Positions 21,624 through 32,169 of a DNA stretch of 64,000 nucleotides are shown one piece after another; position 1 is the stretch's first letter; each line of letters begins with the position of its first letter. Source of the DNA: Diplosphaera chodatii (lineage: Eukaryota > Chlorophyta > Trebouxiophyceae > Prasiolales > Stichococcaceae); the NCBI GenBank assembly GCA_032358165.1, contig JAALGY010000063.1:248001-312000 (forward strand), written 5' to 3'. The notes under the pieces were generated by a model. That model worked only from the letters and a program-made list of their open reading frames with translations. It had not been told where the DNA came from and searched no databases. A program made the position numbers and the translations under genes.

Positions 21624-24600
21624 TCAAGGTGCAGCAGCGCGTTGATCATCCTCCTCGACCATGGTCCAGTCATCACCGCTCTCAGCGGAGGCCGCCGAGG
21701 GGCTGCTGGCCGGGGTGCCGCCATCCAGGGGGATGGTTGCAAGGTCATCTGCACCCTGTGCACCATGAGCTGCTTCCTCCGCAGCGGCCCCATCCTGCGC
21801 TGGGACTGGCGCAGCAACCATGCGAACGTGGCTGCAGGAGCTTGCAGCCGCCGAGGCATAACTGCCGCCAAGTGCGGCACCGGAGAAGGCGTCCTCTGCA
21901 GCGGGCATCTCAGCCGGCAACGCCGCTGGAGCCTCAGCAGGGGCGTCAGACTCGACCATCGTGCCTTGCACATTGGCTACAAAGCCCTTGCAGACCACTG
22001 CCGTGGGTGCAGGCACGCCATCTTCCACATGCAGCGTATCGTCGGTCGAGATTTGCTGCGCATCCGCCAGACTGTGCTGAGCGTCCGGCGGCGCTGCCTG
22101 GTAGTAGCTGCTGCCCCCCAGGCTGCTGGCCGCATCGTACAGGTGGTCCTCCTCCTCCTCAGCGTCACGGGCGCTGTGGCTGCTGCGGGGACTGCTGGCT
22201 GCCGCCGCCGCGGTGGTGCTGTTGCCAACCGTGCTGCTGATGACGCTGCAGTCGTCCATGCTGCCGCCCTCCTTGTCGGCCAGGCTGCCAGCGGCGCTGC
22301 CAGCGCCCATGCTGGCTGCGGTCTGCTGACTCGCGACTGGCACCGAGGCAAGGCTAGCAGAGGGGCATGCATTCGTCCAGTGCCCGTCCCCACCGCAGAG
22401 CAGACAGCTGGTGCTGTCGGGACGCACGCCCGCCGCAGCATCTTCTGCCGAGCCATGTTGTTTATTTGTGGCAGCGGCCGCCGCCTCCGTGGCATCAAAT
22501 GTGTCCTCTGCAGCAATGACGCTGCGGCTAGCAGCTGTATTACTGTGCGAAGTCACTGCGCAGTCTGCAGCTGGACTGGCAGCCGACGGCTGCGAGTCCA
22601 ACACCGGCGCCTCCTCAGTCGACTGCGGCTCAAAGGTCGCCTCCTGTTGCCAGCAGCAGCATGCAAGGCGTGTCGCCCAGGATGGCCTGCCGATAGTGCG
22701 TTCGTATGCCTCCACGAGGTGTGCAGGGAGCTTCAGGAGCTGCTATGGTCAAAGCCACACCTCTGAGGCTGGCAGGAAGTCTTCATCGTCGAACTCGAGC
22801 GAGGGTGCCCTTGAGGGACACGCGATCGCCTCTGGAAACAGGGCCTCAGCCTACAGCGAATGTTCAGATGGTCGGCATAAGAAAATCCTGTGAAGATAAT
22901 GTGAAACATGCACGTCAAGCAAGTGAAGCAGGCGCTTGGCGCTCAGGAACGGTGCTTCTAGCACACATGCACGTCAGTGAAGCCCACCTCGGCCTGCAAT
23001 GCAGCAGACTCCTCCAGCAGCTTGGTGAGGCCATCTTTGTGGAGGCGCACGTGCTCCAGTGCGGCCAAGCGCACCTTCTCACCTGCAGATGCCCACAGCG
23101 TCAGTGGTGCCGCAGTGTGAACGGGTCACCTGGTGCCAAGAGAAGACAGCGCAATGTCCCCGCTGATGGCAAGCAGCAATGCGCACACACCCTGCTCGCT
23201 CGTGGCCAGCGCATTGAGCATCGAGGCGGTGAAGCGCTCCGCATATGTCGTGATCTTGCCACGAGCCTCGTCAATGGTTGCCGCCTGCAGTGAGGGCAGC
23301 TGACATCAGCATCCATCAAGCATCAAGGTCGCAAGACCTCACTCTGCTCAGATGACTGCAGAAGCTTGCTGCAGCATGTCATAGATCAACCGAAGGAAAC
23401 GAATTAAAAGGCCGCAGAGCACTGCGGGTGATGCCCCACCAGGTACTGCTTGACGAAAGCGCGCACGCTGCGCACGCTGGCCTCGATGGTGGACCCTATC
23501 AGTTCGCAGAAGTACTCCTTGATCTGCACACTCACGAGGTGGGCAGTGTCAAGGCCATTGCTGTCGATGTTCTCACAGGTGCATGGCTGCAGAATGAGCT
23601 GGGTTGCTCAAGCATGTGTGCTGCAAGTTTACTCTTTGCTGGACGGGTCAAGTAGCCTTGCCCAAGAGAGATCGACCGCTTGCCTTTTCCGGCTGGATCT
23701 CGTACTCGAGCTCCGTATACTGCTCCTGTACAGTGCGCTTGGTCGGTCTCCCCACATAATACTCGCCGGTCCTGCATATCCCTGCACATCATTGCAGACA
23801 TAGTTTCTTCCTCATACACGACATCAGCCTCGTGGCTGTGGTGCTTTATATGAACGATGCACCTGAAACACCCAGGCAGCCAAGAGCCTCCATACAATGC
23901 ACCACTCACCGTTGCGGTAGCGCTTTTCCCACTGGGTGTACTCGACCTCACGGGATCGCTCCTTGACAATGCTGCGCTGGGTGATACCTGCAGAGCAAGA
24001 CACAGGCACATGAGCTTCCAACTGTGCTGCCAGCATCTCTCAGCTCAAGCACCAGCTCGTCAAGCCATGCACGCAGCAGGGTATCACAGCATCAGCAGGC
24101 GGCAGCACGACCTGCAGTGAACAACCGCTGCAGGGAGTCATGGAACTCCTGCGCGGACGGTGGCTGAAGGCGAAGATCAACAGGCTCCAGCCGGACCGAC
24201 AGCCGCTCCTCGACTACCGCCTGCACAGTGCAGAGACTGTGAGTGTAACACTACCCAAAAACCACGACTGGCCATACATACAGCGACAGCAAGTGAATGG
24301 GTGTGCATACCTAACAGCATGCTGAACAGTGGGCACAACTTAAACGCATCATCTAAGCTGTGATTCGATGCTGGCGAAGGCCACATGTTGGCGAACTGCA
24401 CCTCGATGGCGCGTGACAGGCCCTCCAGATGTGCATTGAGACGGCGCAGGAGCGCACGCTGGCGCTCGTTGGTTGCCGTCTCCAGCTGGTGCCAGAAGCC
24501 ACGCACCTGTGCAAGGGGGCATGTGCGGTGTCTGGATGCACATGAAATATCGTATGGCACAGTAGCGACAGCACATATGCAGCATACGAGCGAAACCAGC

Positions 24601-27574
24601 CGCACCTCCTGGTCGATCTGCGTGAAGACATCGGCGTGCAGCTCCTGCAGCGTGCTTTGCAGCTCCGCCCGGTCTGCCCCAGCCTCGCGGCGACCCAGGA
24701 ACGCACGTGCCTGTGCAATGAGCGGTCTTGGCATCATGCCCTGAAGTCCTGCTGCAGCGTGGCTTGACATGCACAGGCAGGCCTGTGCGCAGCATGCGGA
24801 TGCTCAGCAGTGATCATGTACAAGGAGTATCACGCTGCCTTCCGAATTACCTTGTCGAACACAGCCCGCCAATGTCCCGTCGGCGCACAGTTCTCATTGC
24901 CGATAGCAGCACTGTCAAGTACTGCCACCACATGATCGACGAGCCTCTCGCGGAGAAACCCCAGTCTCATTCGCACCTGCAAATTGCTCAGCATTGGAGC
25001 ACTGCCATATCCTGGAAGACACTACAGTGGCAGGCCCTTTTGCAGGCAGTGAAGTGTGCTGGGACATGATGAACTCTGCGACATGACAGCCAGATTGCAA
25101 TACGAACGTATTCACAATAGGATCAGGAGCAATGTACCTCGTCGACGACCTCCTCTTCCACAGTGGCAGTTTGTGCCTGCACCTCATCAAAGCGGGCCAG
25201 CGTCTCCTCCAGCGTCTGCTGCATCGCCGCCGCCTCGTCCTGCGATGTCCATGACACAGTCTTGGGCAACGTGCACAGCGACAAGTGGGCGACCGAGTGC
25301 TATGCAGCATGGGATCGAAGCTGCAGCTGTACTGTGCACCTGCAGTACGGCCATGTCCTTCATCAACGCGCCCTCACTGACTGCCATCGAGTTGGCCATC
25401 TGCAGCGCAATGCTTGACAGGTCAGCACTGATAACCATACAGATGTGCTGGCAATCTATAACATGACAGGGGTGAACAATTTTCTGCGGCGTCAGGAGCC
25501 ATAGAAAAGAACTGCACCTGGCTGAGCATGCGAGCGAGGTCGTCAACAATAGCCATCAGTTTGAGCACGCCGGCGTGGGAGTAGAGGAAGCCAAATACGC
25601 TGCTCTCTAGCTCCTGGATGCCTGTGACATTGCATGCGACCAGGCCAATGAGAGAGCCTCCAGAGGATCAACCCATGCAGTCAAGACCGGACATGTGCTG
25701 TTGTGAAAGCCAACATGGGCACTCACCACTATCCTCGAGCATGTCCTGGGCAGCAGCCTGCAGCTCTGCGGCAGAGAACTTCTTGCGTTGTACAGCGCGG
25801 CTGCTGCCGAAGGCACGCTCCTTGAAACGTTGCACCACGGGTGCCGCTGGCTGCGGATCCTGCCGCAGCATCAGCCGTGACAGCAGCGCCTCCTGCGCTG
25901 ACACCAGCAGCACCTGCACAGAAGCGCCGGATGCTCAGCATGAGATCAGCGCAGTTGGTAACCACGTCATTGAAGGCTGCACGCGAGGTAACGTGTCAAG
26001 TTATATCATTCAGGGCTGCAGCTTGACCAGCGCAGGCATACAGAGGAAGGTAGCACCTGGTCGGGGTGCAGCTGGAAGCCGTCGCCCGACAGCTGCTGCG
26101 TGACGAGCTCCGCCACGTACTGCCGGGTGGCGTCCTCGTCCAGCCCCTCGGACATGCGGATGGTGTCCACCTTGTTGACGACGAAAAACAGCCTGCACAA
26201 CATGTCGAAAGTGGAATGTCATACGTGCAAGCATGTCCTGCATCATGTGCAGATAGCTGATGCCATTTATGAAGGTGGACTTGCACACCTGCGGGACAGG
26301 CGCCTGACCAGGGCGGGGTTAATGGTCTTGATGCGCGCAAAGATGGATGCCTCCTCGGCAGTGCGCAGCTTGGTGTAGTCCAGCAAGTAGGCGACGGCAT
26401 CGACACTGTCTAAGAGGCGCTCCACCTGGTACCGGAGCGCCTCCTCCCCTGTTGCAGATGTGTTACGCATCAGTGGCGCACGAGTCTGTTGCCCTACTTC
26501 TAGGCACATGTACAGCTGTTGTACACAAGGTGCTCATGAGACTGCAGCAGCTTGCCCTATGTGGAAATGACGTGCATGCAGGGTGAAACCATAGGCAAGG
26601 TGGATTTGCCAGCACTTGCCCGATTCATTTGGACCAGGGGTGTCCAGCAGCTGAAAGGCGATCTCATCAGCTGCACCATCACGGCTTGCAAGTGATGCGA
26701 TGGGCAGCTGCACGTCCAGCAGCACCTCGTCGTGCAGCTGATGCTGCCGAGTGCGAACCTGCGCATGTTGCGCCATAAGCGCAGATTAAGCTCTGCTATT
26801 GTCGATGCAACCATATCATGAGTCAGCCGCTATCATTCGGAAGCCATGAGCATGCCAACCTCGCGGTTCAGGTTGGACAGATGGCTGCGGATGGCGTCCT
26901 CGCCAGTGACCCTCTGGGCATCGGACCCCTTGCTTCGGTCGAGCAGCACCGCCTGCTCGCCCGCCGCCAACTGGGTGTGCGTGATACGGCAGACGCGTGC
27001 AGTCTCTGGAATGCTGCATCACAACGGCACAAAGGTCCTCTGTCTCGGTGATGTCATGCAGCAGACATGTAAGAAACACGATCACATTCCGCTGTTACAG
27101 AGTGGGAGTAAGCGCACTTGTTGACTGGTAAGATGGGTGCGCCAGCCAATGCGTTCAACAGCGTGCTCTTTCCTACACACAGGATTTGTTGCGGTGGTCA
27201 GCACACGCGACGACACCCACCATTGCCAAACAGACTCCAAGGCAGGCATGCTGGTTCGAGGCATGTACAAGGCAAGGATGTTGAGCCACTTCGTGAATCT
27301 TACCAGATTTGGCCAGGGCGAGCACAGCCACTGAGAATGTCTCCTGCTTCAGACGCTGGCCCAGCTCGTAGCTGTGCGCGAAGTACGAGGAAAGCTCGAG
27401 ATCGATTTGCTCGAGGCCGGAGGTTCCATTGGCCGGGGCCGCGTGGGCAAGGCGCGCGCCCAGACCTGATGTATCAGCCAGCAAACTAGCCACCTTGCGG
27501 GCCAGCTGTGCGTGCTGTAGCTTTGCGGTCTCGGTGCTCGGTGTCTCGTCCTGCAGAGGGTGCGACTCTGCCAT
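21624..27574 (-). CDS. CrfC-like dynamin-family GTPase with C-terminal zinc knuckle
   Basis: Large GTPase related to bacterial dynamin-like CrfC (YjdA). Start at 27574 (MAESHPLQDETPSTETAK). G1 is split by an intron and rejoins in phase as ALAKSGKSTLLNALAGAPIL (first Gly of the P-loop is Ala). Then IPETARVCRITHTQL, DEVLLDVQLPIASLA, FQLLDTPGPNESG (G3, about 26621-26660), LDSVDAVAYLLDYTKLRTAE and LFFVVNKVDTIRMSEGLDED (G4). DTPGPNE plus LLDYTKL is the CrfC signature rather than that of classical dynamin, mitofusin or FZL. After it come many helical stalk exons (KLMAIVDDLARML, TLEETLARFDEVQAQTATVE, QAVVEERLSVRLEP and others). The last large exon is Ala/Ser-rich and holds CLLCGGDGHWTNAC, a CCHC zinc knuckle (22365-22406), before the stop at 21624. 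About 17 exons. Its role in algae is unknown; membrane remodelling or nucleoid work are guesses. No transit peptide is obvious. Confidence 0.82.
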
Positions 27575-27983
27575 GCTGCGCACAGCCGTCCTGACGCCCC
27601 TCCTGCACCTCTGTGCTGTGTCTACAACATGCAGCTTGTCTGGCAGCAGATGCAGGGACGCAAGCGGCAGCTGCTGTCAGATGCACGCTCCAGCGAAGCA
27701 TGACGAGCTCCGGAAGCAGGAAGCGTGTGGAGTCGGCAGCCTACAGGGCAGCTTTTGCTGGACATGAACGCCCAGAGCGCCATACTGGCGGCATTCCTCA
27801 CACATCACTTGACTGCATACGTCCCTTGTCCATTGCTTCGGACATGATGCTGGGGTAGCGGAGGGCAGAGCTCTGATACTCTAAAAACAATATTTTATAG
27901 CGTTGCGCAGCCAGTGCGCCGCTGTAGGATTCAGCCGGCCTCGATCTGCTCGACTGGTCATCGTGACCTGTAGCACGATCCGC
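27575..27983. other. divergent promoter region, dynamin-like / BUD32
   Basis: About 410 bases between opposite start codons; contains a short AT-rich patch near 27880-27900 (AACAATATTTTATAG). Otherwise no recognisable element. Confidence 0.4.
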
Positions 27984-29295
27984 ATGGCTCAAGACGTGGC
28001 CACATTGGCCAACGCCGAGACAGTGGCCGATACCGAGCCACGGCGTCTGTTGGCACAGGGCGCTGAATCGGTGCGATGGTACCGGCAGCATGGCGATGCG
28101 TCGAGTGCGACTTCATCGCTACGGTTCCTGCATTGATGATACTTGAATGACGCCACTGTACACCATGTTGCTGCAGCGCATCTTCGAGTGCCAGCTATGC
28201 GGGCGGCCGGCAGTCATCAAGCAGCGCTTCAGCAAGAAGTACCGCCACCCCACGCTGGACCGCAAGCTCACGACAGCACGTCTCAAACAGGTGAGCCGAG
28301 TCCGTGCACTGCTCGGCGGCAGCATCTGCAGGAAAGCGTGTCCTCTACCGGTCCTCCACCCGCAGTAGTGTCTCCGTCCACAGGAGGTGCGATGCATGGT
28401 GCGGGCGAGGAAGCTGGGGGTGCTGACGGCGGTGCTGTACGCCGTGGACCTCCCGGAAGCCAGCATCAGCATGGAGCGCGTCGACGGCAGCACCGTGAAA
28501 GCGTTGCTTCACAGCAGCACCCTCCAGGGCGCAGGTGACAGTGCGTCTGGCGTTGCAGTGCACGGCAGCGTTTGCTGGGTTGCCGGTGGTGCAGACGAGC
28601 GTGCCTGCCGAACGGCGAGGTGCAATTGACGGAAGTTTGAGCTGCTATGCAGAGCTGCAAAGAGTGCTGACCCAGATAGGCGAAGCGCTCGCAGTCCTGC
28701 ACGATGGGGGCCTGGTGCATGGCGACTTGACGACGTCCAACCTCATGGTCCGCAGCCGGGACACTGCATTGGTGAGGCAGCTCTGCTACCGTGATTGTTG
28801 ATGTGCACACTGCAAGCTTACAAATCAAGCAGCATCTCCTCGTCAAACGAGATACTTGTCTGAATGCAGGTGATGCTGGACTTTGGGCTCAGCACCTCGT
28901 CATCATTGCCTGAGGACAAGGGTGTGGACCTGTACGTGCTGGAGCGCGCCTTCAAGAGCGCGCACTCAGCGGACGGCGACGACCTGGTCAGTCTGCTGCC
29001 CGTGTATGGAAGCTGGGAATTTGTGCTTGTATCTGCAACGGGTGGACCCGTGAGCTGCTCAATAACAGTGCCTGCCGATGTGCTTGCAGTTCGAGGTAGT
29101 GCTTGCGGCATACAAGAAGAGGTCAAGGTTATGGAATCCCACACTCAAGAAGTTTGCGGAAGGCAAGTGACTTCGTTTCATAATGCTTCCCACGGTGACC
29201 ATGGCTTTTGCATCGTGCAATGCTTGGGCACTGATACTTGAACGTGGCCAAGTGCAGTGCGGATGCGCGGGCGGAAGCGTGCCATGATCGGTTGA
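27984..29295 (+). CDS. BUD32: BUD32 / TP53RK atypical kinase (KEOPS subunit)
   Basis: Small atypical kinase/ATPase of the KEOPS complex, which makes the t6A modification of ANN-decoding tRNAs. Start at 27984 ([20 protein letters not shown]), ending LLAQGAES and joining in phase to [20 protein letters not shown] (Lys that binds ATP), [63 protein letters not shown] (catalytic HGD), [28 protein letters not shown] (DFG) and [10 protein letters not shown]. The C-terminus is [11 protein letters not shown], the conserved basic tail, stop at 29293-29295. The last intron uses a GC donor (29163). TGTAA follows 24 bases after the stop. About seven exons. Confidence 0.94.
29163..29257 (+). other. GC-AG intron of BUD32
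   Basis: The exon ends GCG GAA G and is followed by GCAAGT, the best consensus for a GC donor. Joining to the acceptor GTGCAG at 29252-29257 in phase 1 gives [15 protein letters not shown], matching the conserved BUD32 tail. Without it the frame reads into a stop within a few codons. Confidence 0.75.
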
Positions 29296-29318
29296 AACGC
29301 TCAGGAAGCATACTACAA

Positions 29319-29323
29319 TGTAA
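29319..29323 (+). terminator. TGTAA poly(A) signal, BUD32 gene
   Basis: TGTAA 24 bases after the BUD32 stop codon, in the 187-base convergent spacer before the PSAT stop. Confidence 0.5.
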
Positions 29324-29482
29324 ACAAATTGGGGAACCTACACGCTGCCTAACTACCCCTCCTATCGATCAGAAGTTGCACTCGACTACCTGACTGAACC
29401 CCCAAATACTGAAGCTGATGAAGCGCCATGCAATAATTGAAACTTCAACCATCGTCAGGGATCAGAGAATCACAGTGCTAGG

Positions 29483-31540
29483 TCAGGCATGCGTTTGCTG
29501 GAAGTCGGTCATGAAGTCAGCCAATGCCTGCACACCCTCCTGCGGCATGGAGTTGTAGATGGAAGCCCGCATACCGCCCACTGAGCGGTGTCCCTTCAGC
29601 TGCACCAGACCAGCTGCAGCAGCCTTGGTGATGAACTCCTTCTCCAAATCTGCATTGGAGGGGATGGTGAAGGGGACGTTCATGAGCGACTGCGCTGCTG
29701 GGTCCACCGGGTTCTGGTAGAAGCCGTTCGAGTTGGCGATTGCATCATACACTGTCTGCGCCTTCCGCTGGTTGTTCTGGTACACCGCCTCGATGCCTCC
29801 CTGCATTGCAGGCACTGGCATGCATCCCGACAGCTGCTGCACAGCGATGGCTCTATGGGCAGCACACACTCCACTGTCTGCAGTGAACCGAGCTGGCTCT
29901 GAGATGGGCCACCTGTGCCAGCAGATGCTCGAAGACCAGGCCGCAGATGTAGATGGACCAGCATGGGGGTGTGTTGTAGAGCGAGCCCAGCAGCGTCTCG
30001 TAGTGCAGCATCGCCGGGGTGTCTGGCCTGCACATTGCACACAGCCCATGCTTCGTGCACCATAGGCAGCAGCTGCCATATGGGAAAACGACACATGCGG
30101 CCGAGGGCGATCATTCGGCGCAGCTTGTCCATCAAGTCGTGGAACTGGGGTTGCGCCTGCTTCTCACCGGGCTCCTGGGATGAGGTCCTTCCGCACGATG
30201 GCGATGGTGACGCCGGCGGGGCCGATGTTCTTCTGCGCGCCGGCGTAGATGAGGCCGTACTTGGCGACGTCCACCGGCTTGGAGCAGAAGTTGGACGACA
30301 TGTCCGCCACCAGCAGCCGGTCGCCCACATCGGGCGCGCCCTTGAACTCCACGCCCTGCGCATGTGCACACGCATGCTTGCAGGTGCAGGGCGCTGACAG
30401 GATCGCTGATGGGCTGTCAGCCAAGTGGCAAGTTTGAGTATTTGCGCATGCGCTATGCAGGAGGGAGAGCTGGCAAGCGTGCTGCTGCCCTGCGGTAATG
30501 CTGCCAATACCAGGACTCGAGGACCTCATAAACATCCATTTGGGCACACCTGCGCCTGCGTTACATGCAGCCACATGATGCACAGTGACAACCCACCTGG
30601 ATGGTCTCGTTGTCACAGTAGTGCACGTACACAGCGTCGTCGCTGAGCTGCCAGCTGTCACGCGGGGGCACTGACTTGTTGTCGCCCTTTGCCGCGGTGT
30701 TTGCTTCGCAGTACTTGGCCGCCTCCTGCGCCGCCTTCTTGCTCCAGGAGCCAGTCACAATGTGATCCACCTGCACGGGATACGTCCGTGCGTTCATGAC
30801 CGCCATTCGTTTACATCCCCGGCTTCGCTTGCAGCATTGGCGGAGGCGGCCCCACATCTGTGCCCAAGCTGTTGGCGCCATGCGATGAGCAGGGTACCTG
30901 CTGGCCGGGCTGCGTCAGGTTGAGCGGCACCGCTGCAAACTGCGCGCTGGCGCCACCCTGCATGAACAGCACCTGCAGCACAGCAGGACAGGTGGCCAGT
31001 GAGGATCATCGGGCACAAGCATCAAGCCCAACCCGCTTGCAGGTCCACTTGAGCGCACGGTAGGGACCATCACCTCGTAGTTGTCGGGGATGCTGAGCAG
31101 CTGCCGCAGGTCGGCCTCCGCCTTGTTGATGATGTTAGTGAACTCCTTGCCACGGTGGCTCATCTCCATCACGCTGCTGCCGCTGCCCTGCAGCATGTGC
31201 GCACCTCGGGCTGAGCTGCAGTGTCCATGCATGTGTTGCACTGCTGGAGGTTCGCCGACACGCGATCAGCAGTGCCTGCTGTGCGGATGTGCAGCACGGC
31301 TCAGGTCACGGCTCAAATGCGATCACTGCCCAGCAATGTCATGATTTGTACCTGGTAGTTGAGCAGCTCCGCCTGTGCGCGCTCCAGCACTGGCAGCGGC
31401 AGCACCGCGGGGCCAGCCGAGAAGTTGAACAGCCGGTCATACGGCTGCTGCGCTGCCGCCGGTGTCTGCTTCGGCTTGTCCGGCTGCGGCGAGCGCGGCG
31501 GCTCTTGTTGTGTTGGTTCCTGTGCCATGTGCTCGTGCAT
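29483..31540 (-). CDS. PSAT: phosphoserine aminotransferase
   Basis: PLP enzyme that converts 3-phosphohydroxypyruvate plus glutamate to phosphoserine, the middle step of the phosphorylated serine pathway. The start at 31540 gives [20 protein letters not shown] (inner Met at 31528); the core begins [20 protein letters not shown]. Then [115 protein letters not shown] (PLP Lys), [39 protein letters not shown] and [20 protein letters not shown], ending TDFQQTHA. Eight or so exons. The N-terminus lacks a clear transit peptide, although plant PSAT is plastidial; the frame is open 5' of the Met, so an upstream exon is possible. PSP of the same pathway is also in the window. Confidence 0.95.
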
Positions 31541-32169
31541 ATCAGGCCTGCCTGTGAGTCGCCTGGGTTCACATCATGTAGCGGAGGGCGCACATTGCAT
31601 TATGAACCACGATAGTGGGTTGTGCCAGGTGCCAATTTCTCTGCCGCCGGCGTCGTGGGCAGCAACGGCAGCACGACCCAACAAAGGGGCTGACTGAGCT
31701 GCCGTGCACATCCAGCATATATGAAACTCCAAGAGAGCGGTTAACTGGGCCACGAAAGTGTCTCTATAGGGACTTCATGGCACCACGACAGAGCACCTAC
31801 CGCGATCACTGCACGTACAGTGTGCTTCGCCCGAGTAATCACGCATTGACGCGGCGTCAGATGGCTGTGTGCATTCCGGCGATATCTGACAGGCAGCACC
31901 TGCCGGCCTTGCAGCGCGCCTTGCATCGTTGAAATGTGAAGTCGGCAACCTGGTCAACGACAACAAATTTGTTCAAGGCTTTCGCGGTGACTTTTGTGCT
32001 TGCTGCGCGCACAGACTAAATGGTCGGAGTAAAGTGTGCCAGACCGACTTTATCAATAGCTGACGCATGCAGCGCGGCTGGGTGCGCAAGGTCCAGTGTC
32101 TCTTCGTTGCAGATTTGCATCCCCCTGTGTTTTACAAATATCGGCGGCAGGGGTATCTTCTCCGCTGGT
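31541..32169. other. intergenic region between PSAT and ESF1, both on the minus strand
   Basis: About 630 bases: 5' region of PSAT and 3' UTR of ESF1. A minus-strand Met frame near 31720-31590 (MLDVHGSSVSPF..., Arg-rich) could be a missed presequence exon of PSAT, but I could not join it in phase. Otherwise nothing but the ESF1 poly(A) signal. Confidence 0.4.
32132..32136 (-). terminator. TGTAA poly(A) signal, ESF1 gene
   Basis: TTACA on the + strand gives TGTAA on the minus strand, 34 bases after the ESF1 stop at 32170. Confidence 0.5.

Noticed and set aside
22411..22893. Ala/Ser-rich + strand frames opposite the zinc-knuckle exon
   Set aside because: Shadow of the GC-rich minus-strand exon; the knuckle motif and splice phases support the minus strand.
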